Source of the DNA: Myxococcales bacterium
GTDB taxonomy: Bacteria > Myxococcota_A > UBA9160 > UBA4427
DNA: 35,322 nt
Reading direction: 5' to 3'
Assembly (NCBI GenBank): GCA_022563535.1
Contig: JADFNE010000045.1
Location: 1-35,322 of the forward strand
Of the stretch, positions 1 to 7,149 are shown piece after piece. The notes beneath the pieces were generated by a model, which searched no databases, was not told where the DNA came from, and saw only the letters and a program-made list of their open reading frames with translations. Position 1 is the stretch's first letter. Each line of letters opens with the position of its first letter. Both the position numbers and the translations under genes were made by a program.

Positions 1-1
1 C

Positions 2-451
2 CGTGACCCTGCGGCGATGCTCGACCACGACTGGATCGAGGTGAACGGACAAGCGTCCACCGCCGGATTGCTTGCACTGATCGGATTTAGCCTGTTATCC
101 GCAAGCAGCTTCCCATCGCGCACGGCTCTGGGTGGCCCTCGGGCCCAGGTGTTCTTCGTGGCACTCTTCCTGTCCCTGGTCGGGATCAGTGCCGTCACCA
201 ATCAGCTCCATTGCTGGGCTCACGCGGCTCGTCCACCCGCAATCGTCCGGCGTCTTCAGAGCGCGGGAATCATTTTGTCTCGGGTCGAGCACGCCCAGCA
301 CCATCGCGCTCCCCACATGCACGGCTATTGTATTTCGACCGGCTGGCTCAACCGACCCCTGGATGCGATTCAATTTTGGCGTGGACTCGAAAGGTGTATC
401 ACCGCACTTTCGGGCATCGAGCCGCGCAAGGATATCGAGGTACATCGTTGA
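2..451 (+). CDS. carF: Plasmanylethanolamine desaturase, CarF/PEDS1 (TMEM189/Kua) family, 5'-partial
   Basis: The frame is open to the left edge, so only the C-terminal ~149 residues are present. The family is an integral-membrane di-iron desaturase that makes the vinyl-ether bond of plasmalogens. In Myxococcus the CarF product is needed for light-induced carotenogenesis. What is visible matches the family closely: an RDP...HDWIEVNG block, two hydrophobic segments, a NQLHCWAH histidine box, an HAQHHRAPH box, a YCISTGWLN block, and the closing FWRGLE...GIEPRKD pattern. Normal family length is ~250-280 residues, so the first histidine clusters lie outside the window. The reading frame is intact to a TGA at 449-451. 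The next gene, a GTP cyclohydrolase I, starts about 130 bases downstream. Family assignment is confident from the histidine boxes; desaturase activity is inferred. Confidence 0.88.
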   Translation, partial: RDPAAMLDHDWIEVNGQASTAGLLALIGFSLLSASSFPSRTALGGPRAQVFFVALFLSLVGISAVTNQLHCWAHAARPPAIVRRLQSAGIILSRVEHAQHHRAPHMHGYCISTGWLNRPLDAIQFWRGLERCITALSGIEPRKDIEVHR

Positions 452-582
452 TCATCGTTCTATGATCTCCGACTGCATCCGTTGCTGGGTGCGTCGGTTA
501 GATTAGACAGGATCTCAAAGCATCTCCGCACCTTTTATCGCTGCACCCAGGCACCTACGTGGCTGCTTACTCGGGAGTTCGA

Positions 583-1101
583 ATGAAACTGGTCGATTGG
601 CTGAAGGCACAGGTGATAGACGACCACCGCGCGCTAGCTTGGTTTGATGAAGACGGCGCTGACGATCGTATCGCGCGCGCATACAAGGATTTGCTCGCCG
701 GGTACCGGATTGACCCCGGTACGATCCTCAAGACGACACGAATGCTCAAACCGGGAGAGAAGCCGGGTTTTGTGGAAGTCCGAGACATCGGCTTTCACTC
801 GATCTGCGCCCATCACTTTTTGCCGTTTTTTGGTCAGGTCGATTTGGCGTACGAGCCGGGCGACCGCATTCTCGGCCTCGGGAAACTGCCGAGACTCGTC
901 GACGCCTACGCGCGTCGCTTTCAGATTCAGGAAGACCTCGTGCGCGACATTGCCCACGCCATGATGGAGCACGGGCATGTACGCGGAGTCCGCGTAAAGG
1001 CTCGTGGACAGCATCTTTGCATGTGCAGCCGCGGCCCATCGAGCCCGTCTTCAATTACGCACACGGAGTTCGCGCTTGGTACGTTGGCCGACAACGCTTG
1101 A
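583..1101 (+). CDS. folE: GTP cyclohydrolase I (FolE family)
   Basis: GTP cyclohydrolase I converts GTP to dihydroneopterin triphosphate, the first step of folate and tetrahydrobiopterin synthesis in the cytoplasm. From the ATG at 583 the product is 172 residues. It shows the zinc and catalytic motif S-I-C75-A-H-H78-F-L-P-F, the GLGKLPRLVDAYARR core with F-Q-I-Q-E, and the distal zinc ligand block H-L-C146-M-C-S-R-G. The ATG at 583 is preferred over an upstream GTG at 559 because a GGGAG lies 6 bases before it. The N-terminal arm is shorter than in E. coli FolE, and the RG segment continues as PSSPSSIT rather than the usual RGV. It heads a close-packed run with a cytochrome, a membrane protein and an MFS transporter, so a role in pterin-linked metabolism rather than housekeeping folate supply is possible. 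Confidence 0.9.
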   Translation: MKLVDWLKAQVIDDHRALAWFDEDGADDRIARAYKDLLAGYRIDPGTILKTTRMLKPGEKPGFVEVRDIGFHSICAHHFLPFFGQVDLAYEPGDRILGLGKLPRLVDAYARRFQIQEDLVRDIAHAMMEHGHVRGVRVKARGQHLCMCSRGPSSPSSITHTEFALGTLADNA

Positions 1102-1108
1102 CTCGCAT

Positions 1109-2035
1109 ATGCGAGCTGTCCCAATGCTGGGGTTGGCCACACTACTCGTGTGTGTTTCCGTGGCTCTGTTCCCCGGTCTGCTTCCAGGCGCTGAGATCGG
1201 AGCCGGAAACGCTCTGACACGGAGTCGAAGCGATGTGTCCGGCACCCTGCGTTTTTTGCTGCGGGGAGAGGTTCAATCCACCAAGGTGTTCGACGATCTC
1301 GTAAAGATTGTTTCGCCGAGCAAGGTTCGCGTCTTTGAGCCGTACGAACAGGCACCCGCCGATTTTTATGCGCTGCCGTTCAACGCGGTTCTCGACGGGA
1401 TCTACGGCGAACAATGGCGCGTGCAAGACGAAGTGCTCCTCACCTGCGCGGACGGGTATCAGCCCGTCTTTTCCGTGCGTCGCCTGCTCGACTACAAGGC
1501 GTGGCTGGCCTTCGATCGCGCAGATGCTCCGGAGTTTTCGATTCTCAAGTTCGAATCCGGGGAGCGTCGCCGCGTTGATCTCTCGCCCTACTACCTGATC
1601 TGGGACAACTACGATGATCCCGAACTGCGTCGTCAGGGCGACTACGGTTGGCCGTATCAATTGATCGGCGTCGATTTCATTCGCGCGCAGGATCGTTTTC
1701 CCAAGATGACACCAGCGGCAGGGGCATCGACCCAGGTGCTAGCCGGGTTTGCCTCGTTTCGCGCCCACTGCACTCGCTGCCATGCGATCAATGGCGAGGG
1801 TGGGAGCGTTGGGCCGGAGCTGAATGTACCGCGGAACCCCGTCGAATATCGGGAGGCGACATGGCTGCGTCAATGGATCGACGACCCCAGCAGCTTGATC
1901 GCAGGAGCGCGAATGCCCGCCCTCAATAAAGAGTTGGTAGACCGCGACCAGGTGATCGATGACATCCTGGCTTATCTCAGTGCGATCTCACAACAGAAGA
2001 TCCCGCCAAAGGCAGTCACCCGAGATGAATCCTGA
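1109..2035 (+). CDS. Secreted monoheme c-type cytochrome with an N-terminal ~200-residue domain
   Basis: The chosen ATG at 1109 lies 7 bases after folE and begins a hydrophobic export signal of about 28 residues; the frame is open further upstream but that part overlaps folE. The C-terminal third is a class I cytochrome c domain: a single CTRCH heme site at residues 221-225, a G-P-E-L-N segment, and an A-R-M-P candidate axial Met at 269, followed by a terminal helix (VIDDILAYLSAI). The N-terminal ~200 residues contain YALPFNAVLDGIYG and DLSPYYLIWDN and recall the substrate-binding fold of periplasmic molybdopterin oxidoreductases, but no cofactor ligands are evident and that resemblance is tentative. 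The protein is probably periplasmic. The downstream membrane protein starts inside this gene, indicating one transcript. Confidence 0.75.
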   Translation: MRAVPMLGLATLLVCVSVALFPGLLPGAEIGAGNALTRSRSDVSGTLRFLLRGEVQSTKVFDDLVKIVSPSKVRVFEPYEQAPADFYALPFNAVLDGIYGEQWRVQDEVLLTCADGYQPVFSVRRLLDYKAWLAFDRADAPEFSILKFESGERRRVDLSPYYLIWDNYDDPELRRQGDYGWPYQLIGVDFIRAQDRFPKMTPAAGASTQVLAGFASFRAHCTRCHAINGEGGSVGPELNVPRNPVEYREATWLRQWIDDPSSLIAGARMPALNKELVDRDQVIDDILAYLSAISQQKIPPKAVTRDES

Positions 2036-2714
2036 GATGGGAATCTTCGAAGCATTCTACGAGAGTCCCTTACAACACCCCATTCTCCTATGGCTTTCCG
2101 CAGTGCTCGCAATGGCACTCTGCGCAAAGCGTCGTGGCCTGGACACGAGCTTGCGGCGGTACTGCATGGCACTGGGCGTGCTTTCACTTCTCGATGCGTG
2201 GTTGAGCAGTCGGCAGATCTACGGCATTGGCACTCTATCGGAAACGCTCGCGACCGTGGTTCCGCTGTTCTTCGTGTTGGCCGGAGACTTTCGCTTCCTG
2301 TTGTTCGCGGTCTCGGCTACATCCGGCGGGCGAATCGAGTGGACTCGCGGACGAACCGCCCTTGCGTTGGGCGTGACGCTGATCGTTCCACTCTCGACTC
2401 AACTCGTCCTGCACCTGCTCCCCAGTTCCCTCGACACACCTCGAGTCATGTTCTTCGTTTATGAGGTTGCGTTTGTTGCGTTGACGTTGTGTTTGCTGCG
2501 GTTTCACGAAAATGTGCGCAATGTTGGGTGGGTCCGCCGCGTGAGTCGTTTTGTGGTCGTGTACTACAGCCTCTGGGCAACCGCAGACCTGATTATCTTG
2601 ACGACTGGCGCCGACATTGGCTACCTGCTCCGGGTGGTTCCGAACGTGCTGTACTATGGGGGCCTGATCTTCGTGATGGCACAATTTGCGCCGGCGACGC
2701 AAGACCCCGACTAG
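2025..2714 (+). CDS. Polytopic inner-membrane protein of unknown function
   Basis: The ATG at 2025 overlaps the cytochrome stop codon by 11 bases; a second ATG at 2037 lies just after that stop and is an equally good start. The ~229-residue product shows about seven hydrophobic stretches separated by short Arg-rich loops, for example around PILLWLSAVLAMALC, TLSETLATVVPLFFVLAG, ALALGVTLIVPLS, VMFFVYEVAFVALTLCLLRF and VVPNVLYYGGLIFVMAQF. I do not recognise the family and see no catalytic motif. Its tight coupling to a c-type cytochrome suggests it might pass electrons or anchor the complex, but no heme-ligating His pairs are obvious, so that remains speculation. Confidence 0.7.
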   Translation: MNPEMGIFEAFYESPLQHPILLWLSAVLAMALCAKRRGLDTSLRRYCMALGVLSLLDAWLSSRQIYGIGTLSETLATVVPLFFVLAGDFRFLLFAVSATSGGRIEWTRGRTALALGVTLIVPLSTQLVLHLLPSSLDTPRVMFFVYEVAFVALTLCLLRFHENVRNVGWVRRVSRFVVVYYSLWATADLIILTTGADIGYLLRVVPNVLYYGGLIFVMAQFAPATQDPD

Positions 2715-2738
2715 GCGTCGGGCGTCTCTGCGGAGATT

Positions 2739-4055
2739 ATGAGCCGCCAGCGGAGGGCCTATACTCGCGCGATGTCATCCTCTGCCGCACGTCCCAATTC
2801 GTATCGCTGGTATGCGCTCGGCCTGCTCACAGTTGTTTACGTGATCAACTTCGTCGATCGGCAGATCCTGTCGATCCTGCTGCCCTCGATCAAAACCGCC
2901 TTCGACGTCTCGGACACCGCCCTGGGTTTTCTTTCTGGGATCTCGTTCGCCCTCTTCTACGCAACCCTCGGCATTCCCATCGCCATGTGGGCCGACCGGG
3001 GGAACCGGCGCAATATCATCACCCTGGCGCTGACGGTGTTCAGCATCATGACGGCACTCTGTGGGTTGGCTGCAAATTTTGTGCTGCTTGCCGTGGCGCG
3101 AATTGGCGTGGGCGTGGGCGAAGCGGGCGCGAGTCCTCCGTCGCACTCGATCCTTTCCGATCTCTTCTCACCGAAAGAACGCGCAACCGCCATGGGGATC
3201 TTCGCCACGGGGGTCAACATTGGCATCATGATCGGTTTTTTCGTCGGAGGCTGGATCGACGAACTCTACGGTTGGCGCGCAGCATTCATGGTGGTCGGTG
3301 CTCCCGGACTGATCCTCGCGGTGATCGTGCGCTTCAGCCTGAAGGAACCCGTTCGCGGGGCCTCCGAAGGTCGCGTGGAAGAAGCGCAGGCCGAGGCGCC
3401 ATCCATTGCGACTGCCGCAAAAATGTTTTGGCGCGTTCGAGCTCTGCGTCACATTTCGTTTGGAGCCGCATTGTCCGCCTTCGTGGGCTACGGCGCGGTC
3501 GCCTGGCTCCCTTCGTTCCTGGATCGTTCGTACCAGATGTCGAGCGGCGACATCGGGACCTATTTGTCCCTGATCCTCGGGGTCGGGGGTGGGGTGGGGA
3601 CTTTTCTCGGCGGCTACTTCGCAGACAAACTCGCCAGGCGCAACGTGCGCTGGAACCTGTGGTTGCCCGCTGGGGTCACCTTGGCCGCAATGCCCTTTAC
3701 CTTCGGCGTCTATCTCTCCACTACCGGTACCGCGTCGCTTCTGTACTTCATCGTTCCCGCGATGGCGGGGACGATCTACCTCGGTCCGAGCATCGCAATG
3801 GTTCACGCATTGGTGCCCTTGCGCATGCGCACGGTGGCATCCGCATTTTTGCTCTTCGTGATCAACATCATCGGCCTGGGCCTCGGCCCCCAGATGGTGG
3901 GAATCTTGAGCGATCTGTTGAGCGATCGCTTCGCAAACGAGTCGATGCGCTATGCCTTGTTCTTCAGCGGCTTCGTCAACATTTGGGCGGCGTTCCATTT
4001 CTTCATGGGTGCGCGGTACCTGAAGACCGAACTCGCCGAAGCGCGAGTTCCCTGA
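2739..4055 (+). CDS. MFS transporter, Spinster-like (SPNS) family
   Basis: This is a 12-helix major facilitator of ~430 residues. After a short Ser/Arg-rich leader, helix 1 carries VVYVINFVDRQILSILLPSIK, which with SDTALGFLSGISFALFYATLGIPIAMWADRGNRRN (helix 2 to motif A) is typical of the Spinster-like subgroup common in Proteobacteria. Further family features are RIGVGVGEAGASPPSHSILSDLF in helix 4 and a Gly-rich helix 8. An alternative start at 2772 would remove 11 residues and cannot be excluded, since the Shine-Dalgarno spacing is poor for both. It is the last gene of the run beginning with folE, 24 bases after the preceding membrane protein. The substrate is unknown; characterised SPNS members carry lipids or sphingosine phosphate. 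Confidence 0.88.
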   Translation: MSRQRRAYTRAMSSSAARPNSYRWYALGLLTVVYVINFVDRQILSILLPSIKTAFDVSDTALGFLSGISFALFYATLGIPIAMWADRGNRRNIITLALTVFSIMTALCGLAANFVLLAVARIGVGVGEAGASPPSHSILSDLFSPKERATAMGIFATGVNIGIMIGFFVGGWIDELYGWRAAFMVVGAPGLILAVIVRFSLKEPVRGASEGRVEEAQAEAPSIATAAKMFWRVRALRHISFGAALSAFVGYGAVAWLPSFLDRSYQMSSGDIGTYLSLILGVGGGVGTFLGGYFADKLARRNVRWNLWLPAGVTLAAMPFTFGVYLSTTGTASLLYFIVPAMAGTIYLGPSIAMVHALVPLRMRTVASAFLLFVINIIGLGLGPQMVGILSDLLSDRFANESMRYALFFSGFVNIWAAFHFFMGARYLKTELAEARVP

Positions 4056-4102
4056 ATCGCTAGCCCCTGTATATTCCCAATAACTCGAATGCAGGAGTTC
4101 TC

Positions 4103-4471
4103 ATGGATGACTACCCCCGATCATTCGATCACATGCTTGCGGCCTGGAACGAACACGACCTGGGCAAGGTTCGCAGCCACCTCGACCAGGCGCTCTCACC
4201 AGATGTTCGCTTCATCGACCCCAGTATCGAGACCCATGGGATCGATGAATTCGAAAAGAATGTGCGCGGGTTTCGCAGCCGGCTGCCGGACGCGCGGTGT
4301 GTCCGCGCTTCGGGGGTAGACTCTCACCATCGCCTGCACCGTTATGCATGGGAGATCTATCGCGGCGACGAGTTGATCTTGTCGGGGTTCGATGTCGTCG
4401 AGGTCGACGAAGCGGGATTGGTGCTGCGGGTAGAAGGCTTCTTCGGCCCCCTGCCCCCTCGACCTGCCTAG
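4103..4471 (+). CDS. SnoaL-like / NTF2-fold small protein
   Basis: The product is 122 residues. It starts with an ATG six bases after an AGGAG. It has the NTF2-like pattern: an N-terminal helix with W-N-E-H-D, then LSPDVRFIDPSIETHGIDEFEKNVRGF, and later strands RYAWEIYRGDEL and GFDVVEVDEAG.V.RVEGFFG. Such domains include polyketide cyclases, ketosteroid-isomerase-like enzymes and non-enzymatic binding proteins. No diagnostic Asp/His catalytic pair can be assigned securely. It is convergent with the glutaredoxin-like gene, the two stops being only seven bases apart. Confidence 0.72.
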   Translation: MDDYPRSFDHMLAAWNEHDLGKVRSHLDQALSPDVRFIDPSIETHGIDEFEKNVRGFRSRLPDARCVRASGVDSHHRLHRYAWEIYRGDELILSGFDVVEVDEAGLVLRVEGFFGPLPPRPA

Positions 4472-4478
4472 CTCTAAC

Positions 4479-4979
4479 CTAATTTGGGCACTGAGACCGC
4501 AGCATGAAGGTCCGGTTGCCGTCGATCATGCACTCGACCAATGGATCCGCGAGATGCTGAGTGGCCGCGACTGCTCCAGGGTCGGCGCGACGTTCATCCA
4601 CTTCGCGGGTCTTGCTTGCGCTGGCAAACTGCTGGTATTGATCCGCAACGGCGTTGGCATTGGGACGAATGGAGAGCGAGGCGTTGACGTCGACGACGGG
4701 AAGGTTGTAGCGCCGCGTGCTGAGACCGGCTGTCTCCATCCGTGAATGAAGCTCATTGGACACCTGGGCATCGTCCACGCGCTTGTACTCGTATGGAATA
4801 TTCGAGCGGTCGAGATCCAAAAGCAATCGCTGGGTAATGCCACAGGTATCACGGCCGTAGACGACCACGTACGAAGAGGCGTGCAATGGCTCGAGGCCCC
4901 CATTCTCGGAAAGGTCGAATTTGCCCCAGAGCCCATACCCAATAAAGCCGACCGCCGCGATCATGAGCAACGTCTTCAT
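4479..4979 (-). CDS. Membrane-anchored glutaredoxin-like thioredoxin-fold protein
   Basis: The 166-residue product begins with a hydrophobic segment (MKTLLMIAAVGFIGYGLW) that is probably an uncleaved signal anchor, placing the domain in the periplasm. The thioredoxin-fold core follows: strand SYVVVYGRDTCGITQ with a C-G-I-T active site, the helix QRLLLDL, strand IPYEYKRVDD, and a cis-Pro loop N-L-P-V-V-D-V-N. The second active-site Cys is replaced by Thr, so it is monothiol-like. Additional Cys residues lie near the C-terminus (VECMIDG, RSQCPN). It is likely to act on thiols or mixed disulfides outside the cytoplasm, but no partner is evident. The gene is downstream of, and on the same strand as, the Rieske oxygenase, separated by a 188-base gap containing a strong hairpin. 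Confidence 0.72.
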   Translation of the reverse strand: MKTLLMIAAVGFIGYGLWGKFDLSENGGLEPLHASSYVVVYGRDTCGITQRLLLDLDRSNIPYEYKRVDDAQVSNELHSRMETAGLSTRRYNLPVVDVNASLSIRPNANAVADQYQQFASASKTREVDERRADPGAVAATQHLADPLVECMIDGNRTFMLRSQCPN

Positions 4980-5141
4980 CCCTGGTCTTCTCCGGAAGGT
5001 TCAGTCTTCTTTCTTTACTTCTTCCTTCTTTCTTGTCGGCACTCTGGAGTGTAGGGTTGAGGTGGAAAGGCTTCCCTTGCGCGCAAGACTTACGCAACTG
5101 ACGCTGCAAGCGAGATCACTGGCGTATGACCACCATGGGCG

Positions 5142-5161
5142 ACCGCGAGCAAGCTCGCGGT
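5142..5161 (-). terminator. Hairpin just downstream of the Rieske oxygenase gene
   Basis: A perfect 9-bp inverted repeat (ACCGCGAGC / GCTCGCGGT) has a 2-base centre. It lies seven bases past the oxygenase stop codon. No T-run follows on either strand, so it is a weak candidate for intrinsic termination. The GCGAGCAAGCTCGC core also resembles REP-type palindromes found between genes in some Proteobacteria. Its exact role is uncertain. Confidence 0.4.
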
Positions 5162-5167
5162 GGGTCG

Positions 5168-6313
5168 TCAGCGACCTGCGAGCAGCTTGCGAGCCCAGAT
5201 GCGCTGAAAGCTTTGCGGGGTGGCGTCCCACGCTTCGGAAGGCTGTGTGTCGCCGCCGACGTCCATGCTTCGCGTTTGTTGCAGACCTGCCAGCAGGATC
5301 GCGTCCTGATCGTTGACCTTAATGGAATCGCGGCGCAGCTCCGCGCGCTCGGTCGCCATCGATTCTGCCTGCGAGGCGTCCGACACGACGTAGTTCGCGA
5401 AGGTTTCGCTCGTGGCCTCGGCGCTCTGGGGGCGCAACACGATGACCTGCGCACAGTCCGGTTCGACGATCAGCAGGGTGTTGGGGAAGATGGAGAAACC
5501 CTCCAGGCGTTTCTGTCTATCTGCACCCAGGTCGGGGAAACGCGGCAGCATCCATTCCTCCTGCCCCGAGTCGTCTCCATAAGCCTGATGCATCACGAAG
5601 CCGACGATGTCGTCCGACACCTCGACGTGTTCGGTCGACAGCGCGGGATTGAAGTCCACGCCTAGCTGCGCGTGCACCACGGGCAGGTGGTAGACGTCGA
5701 GGAAGTTTTCGGCCGCGAGCTTCCAGTTTGCCTGGATCTCGTACTCGTCGGTGCAGAGTGGTCGCAACTCGGACTCCGGCCAGTGGGTGATGCGTTCCGC
5801 GAGAGGTCGGATGAAATCTTCGAAAGGCTTGGCGTCGCCGGAGAGATTGACGAACACGATGTCGCGCCAGACAGCGGACCGAATAGAAATCAGACCCAGA
5901 CTGTCCATTTCCTTCTGAGTCAGCGGCCCCCTTTTTTCGTCGCGATGAAGGTGGGGCGCCGACTTGAACTGCCCATCGACCCCATAGACCCAGGCGTGAT
6001 AGGGACAGGAGATTCGCCCGCCCCGGGCATGGCAGGGTTCGTCTACCAGGCGCGCGCCCCGGTGTCGACACAGGTTGTAGAAGACCCGCACCCGACCCTC
6101 TTCGTCCCTGGCCACGAACAGGGACTGCCCGGCGATACGAATGGGAAAGAGATCGCCGGAGTTGGGCACGTTCTGACCGCAGGTGATGCTGGTCCAACCC
6201 GTTCGGAACATCTCGGCAACCTCGGCCTCGTATACATCTTGATCGCGGTAGGCCAGGCCCGGCAGGGCGCGCCCGGCCTCGTAACTAGCCCTGATTTCGG
6301 AAAACTGATCCAT
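5168..6313 (-). CDS. Rieske non-heme iron oxygenase, alpha (terminal oxygenase) subunit
   Basis: The 381-residue protein has the two-domain structure of ring-hydroxylating oxygenase alpha subunits. The Rieske [2Fe-2S] motif is C82-R-H84-R-G-A-R-L with C103-P-Y-H106-A-W-V-Y-G. The catalytic domain shows N-W-K-L-A-A-E-N-F-L-D206-V-Y-H209-L-P-V-V-H214, where His209 and His214 ligate mononuclear iron and Asp206 bridges to the Rieske centre of the next subunit; D337 in NDQDAILLAGLQ is the likely third ligand. No beta subunit, ferredoxin or reductase gene is adjacent, as is usual for single-component-type alpha subunits acting on carnitine, choline-like or aromatic substrates. The substrate cannot be told from the sequence. 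It is divergent from a TetR regulator with a shared palindromic operator, which suggests induction by its substrate. Confidence 0.9.
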   Translation of the reverse strand: MDQFSEIRASYEAGRALPGLAYRDQDVYEAEVAEMFRTGWTSITCGQNVPNSGDLFPIRIAGQSLFVARDEEGRVRVFYNLCRHRGARLVDEPCHARGGRISCPYHAWVYGVDGQFKSAPHLHRDEKRGPLTQKEMDSLGLISIRSAVWRDIVFVNLSGDAKPFEDFIRPLAERITHWPESELRPLCTDEYEIQANWKLAAENFLDVYHLPVVHAQLGVDFNPALSTEHVEVSDDIVGFVMHQAYGDDSGQEEWMLPRFPDLGADRQKRLEGFSIFPNTLLIVEPDCAQVIVLRPQSAEATSETFANYVVSDASQAESMATERAELRRDSIKVNDQDAILLAGLQQTRSMDVGGDTQPSEAWDATPQSFQRIWARKLLAGR

Positions 6314-6384
6314 GACCCAATGATCCTTTCGAATTTCCCGGCAGGTCGCCGAGGGTACGCGTCTGCAGAAGCAGGAACAAGGGG

Positions 6385-6425
6385 AAACTTATCACTTGAT
6401 CAGTAATTGATCAAGTGATAAGTTT
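6385..6425. promoter_or_regulatory. Perfect 18-bp inverted repeat, probable TetR operator for the divergent pair
   Basis: The arms AAACTTATCACTTGATCA (6385-6402) and its exact reverse complement (6408-6425) flank a 5-base centre GTAAT. The site fills much of the region between the Rieske oxygenase start (6313) and the TetR start (6432). It is AT-rich in a GC-rich neighbourhood. TetR dimers bind palindromes of this kind, often in the divergent promoter they control, so autoregulation and repression of the oxygenase are the natural reading. Binding itself is inferred. Confidence 0.8.
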
Positions 6426-6427
6426 TA

Positions 6428-6433
6428 TATAAT
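6428..6433 (+). promoter_or_regulatory. TATAAT hexamer overlapping the annotated TetR start codon
   Basis: A consensus -10 hexamer occupies the bases immediately before and including AT of the ATG at 6432. A TTGATC at 6407-6412, half inside the palindrome, lies 15 bases upstream and could serve as a -35. If used, transcription would begin near 6440, past that ATG, and translation would have to begin at the in-frame ATG at 6474. It may also be coincidental in AT-rich DNA. Confidence 0.4.
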
Positions 6434-7028
6434 GACGGAACACGGACGACGGAATCTCTCGGCCGAGCGGCAGATGGAAATCCTAACAGCCTTCAAGCGC
6501 TGCATCGTCGAGCACGGGCTCGACAAGAGCTCCATGCGGCTGGTGGCCGCCGAGGCGGGGGTCAGCCAACCTCTGCTCGCCCATCACTTCGGTTCTCGAG
6601 CCGGGCTCGTCGAAGCGCTCGTCCGCCATGTGGTCGACGAATACGACGACGCCCTGGCGCTGGCTCTCGAAAGATTGAGCCAGGAGGGTGGCGCAGAAGT
6701 ACTGCTCGAATACCTCTTCAGTGGCCCCTACAGCGAAGTCTCCAAGCGCGACGACATGCTCTTCACCGAACTCGACGCCGCCGCGATGCGAGATCCGGCA
6801 ATACGCACGCAACTCGCGAAGGCGTACGCACGCTACCAGCACATTCTCGCTGGCCACCTCCGCAAGACCTGCCCCAAGGCGAAAGCCACGGAATGCCGGC
6901 GCGTCGCATACGGGCTGATGTGCCTGGCAGAGATGAACGAGATCTTCCGCGCCTATAACCTTCCCGGACGCCGCTCGCGAGATGCGCTCGAAAGCGGTCG
7001 CGTGCTGATCGATTCCCTGCCGGGCTAA
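6432..7028 (+). CDS. TetR/AcrR family transcriptional regulator
   Basis: The product is 198 residues, normal for the family. The N-terminal helix-turn-helix domain covers roughly residues 14-62: ILTAFKRCIVEHGLDKSSMRLVAAEAGVSQPLLAHHFGSRAGLVEALV, with the recognition helix in SQPLLAHHFG. The remainder is a helical ligand-binding and dimerisation domain. No Shine-Dalgarno is seen before the ATG at 6432; ATG 6474 would give a 184-residue protein starting just before the first helix. It is divergent from the Rieske oxygenase across a perfect inverted repeat and is likely its repressor. The inducer is unknown. Confidence 0.9.
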   Translation: MTEHGRRNLSAERQMEILTAFKRCIVEHGLDKSSMRLVAAEAGVSQPLLAHHFGSRAGLVEALVRHVVDEYDDALALALERLSQEGGAEVLLEYLFSGPYSEVSKRDDMLFTELDAAAMRDPAIRTQLAKAYARYQHILAGHLRKTCPKAKATECRRVAYGLMCLAEMNEIFRAYNLPGRRSRDALESGRVLIDSLPG

Positions 7029-7149
7029 CCTGGGCAGAGATTTTATTGCACCACAGTGGGGCGGTCTCTCTGTTAAACTCATTCGGGAACGCAGCATCAC
7101 CGTAGATCAGCTGCCGAAGGCGACTCTCAGCAAGCAAAGCGAATTGACC

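Noticed and set aside
494-504. TTAGATTAGAC shared with 15508-15518
   Set aside because: An 11-base match in unrelated contexts with no flanking similarity; likely coincidence.
549-564. Sigma-54-like AGGCACC-TACG-TGGCT before folE
   Set aside because: The GG-N10-GC spacing is right but three consensus positions fail, and the predicted mRNA start (~575) would fall on the ribosome-binding site.
2489-4063. 524-codon open frame overlapping the MFS gene
   Set aside because: Its translation is Arg-rich with no domain, while the overlapping frame is a clear 12-helix transporter.
7046-7079. TTGCAC ... TAAACT as a promoter for the repeat lipoprotein
   Set aside because: The 22-base spacing and poor -10 match make it no better than chance.
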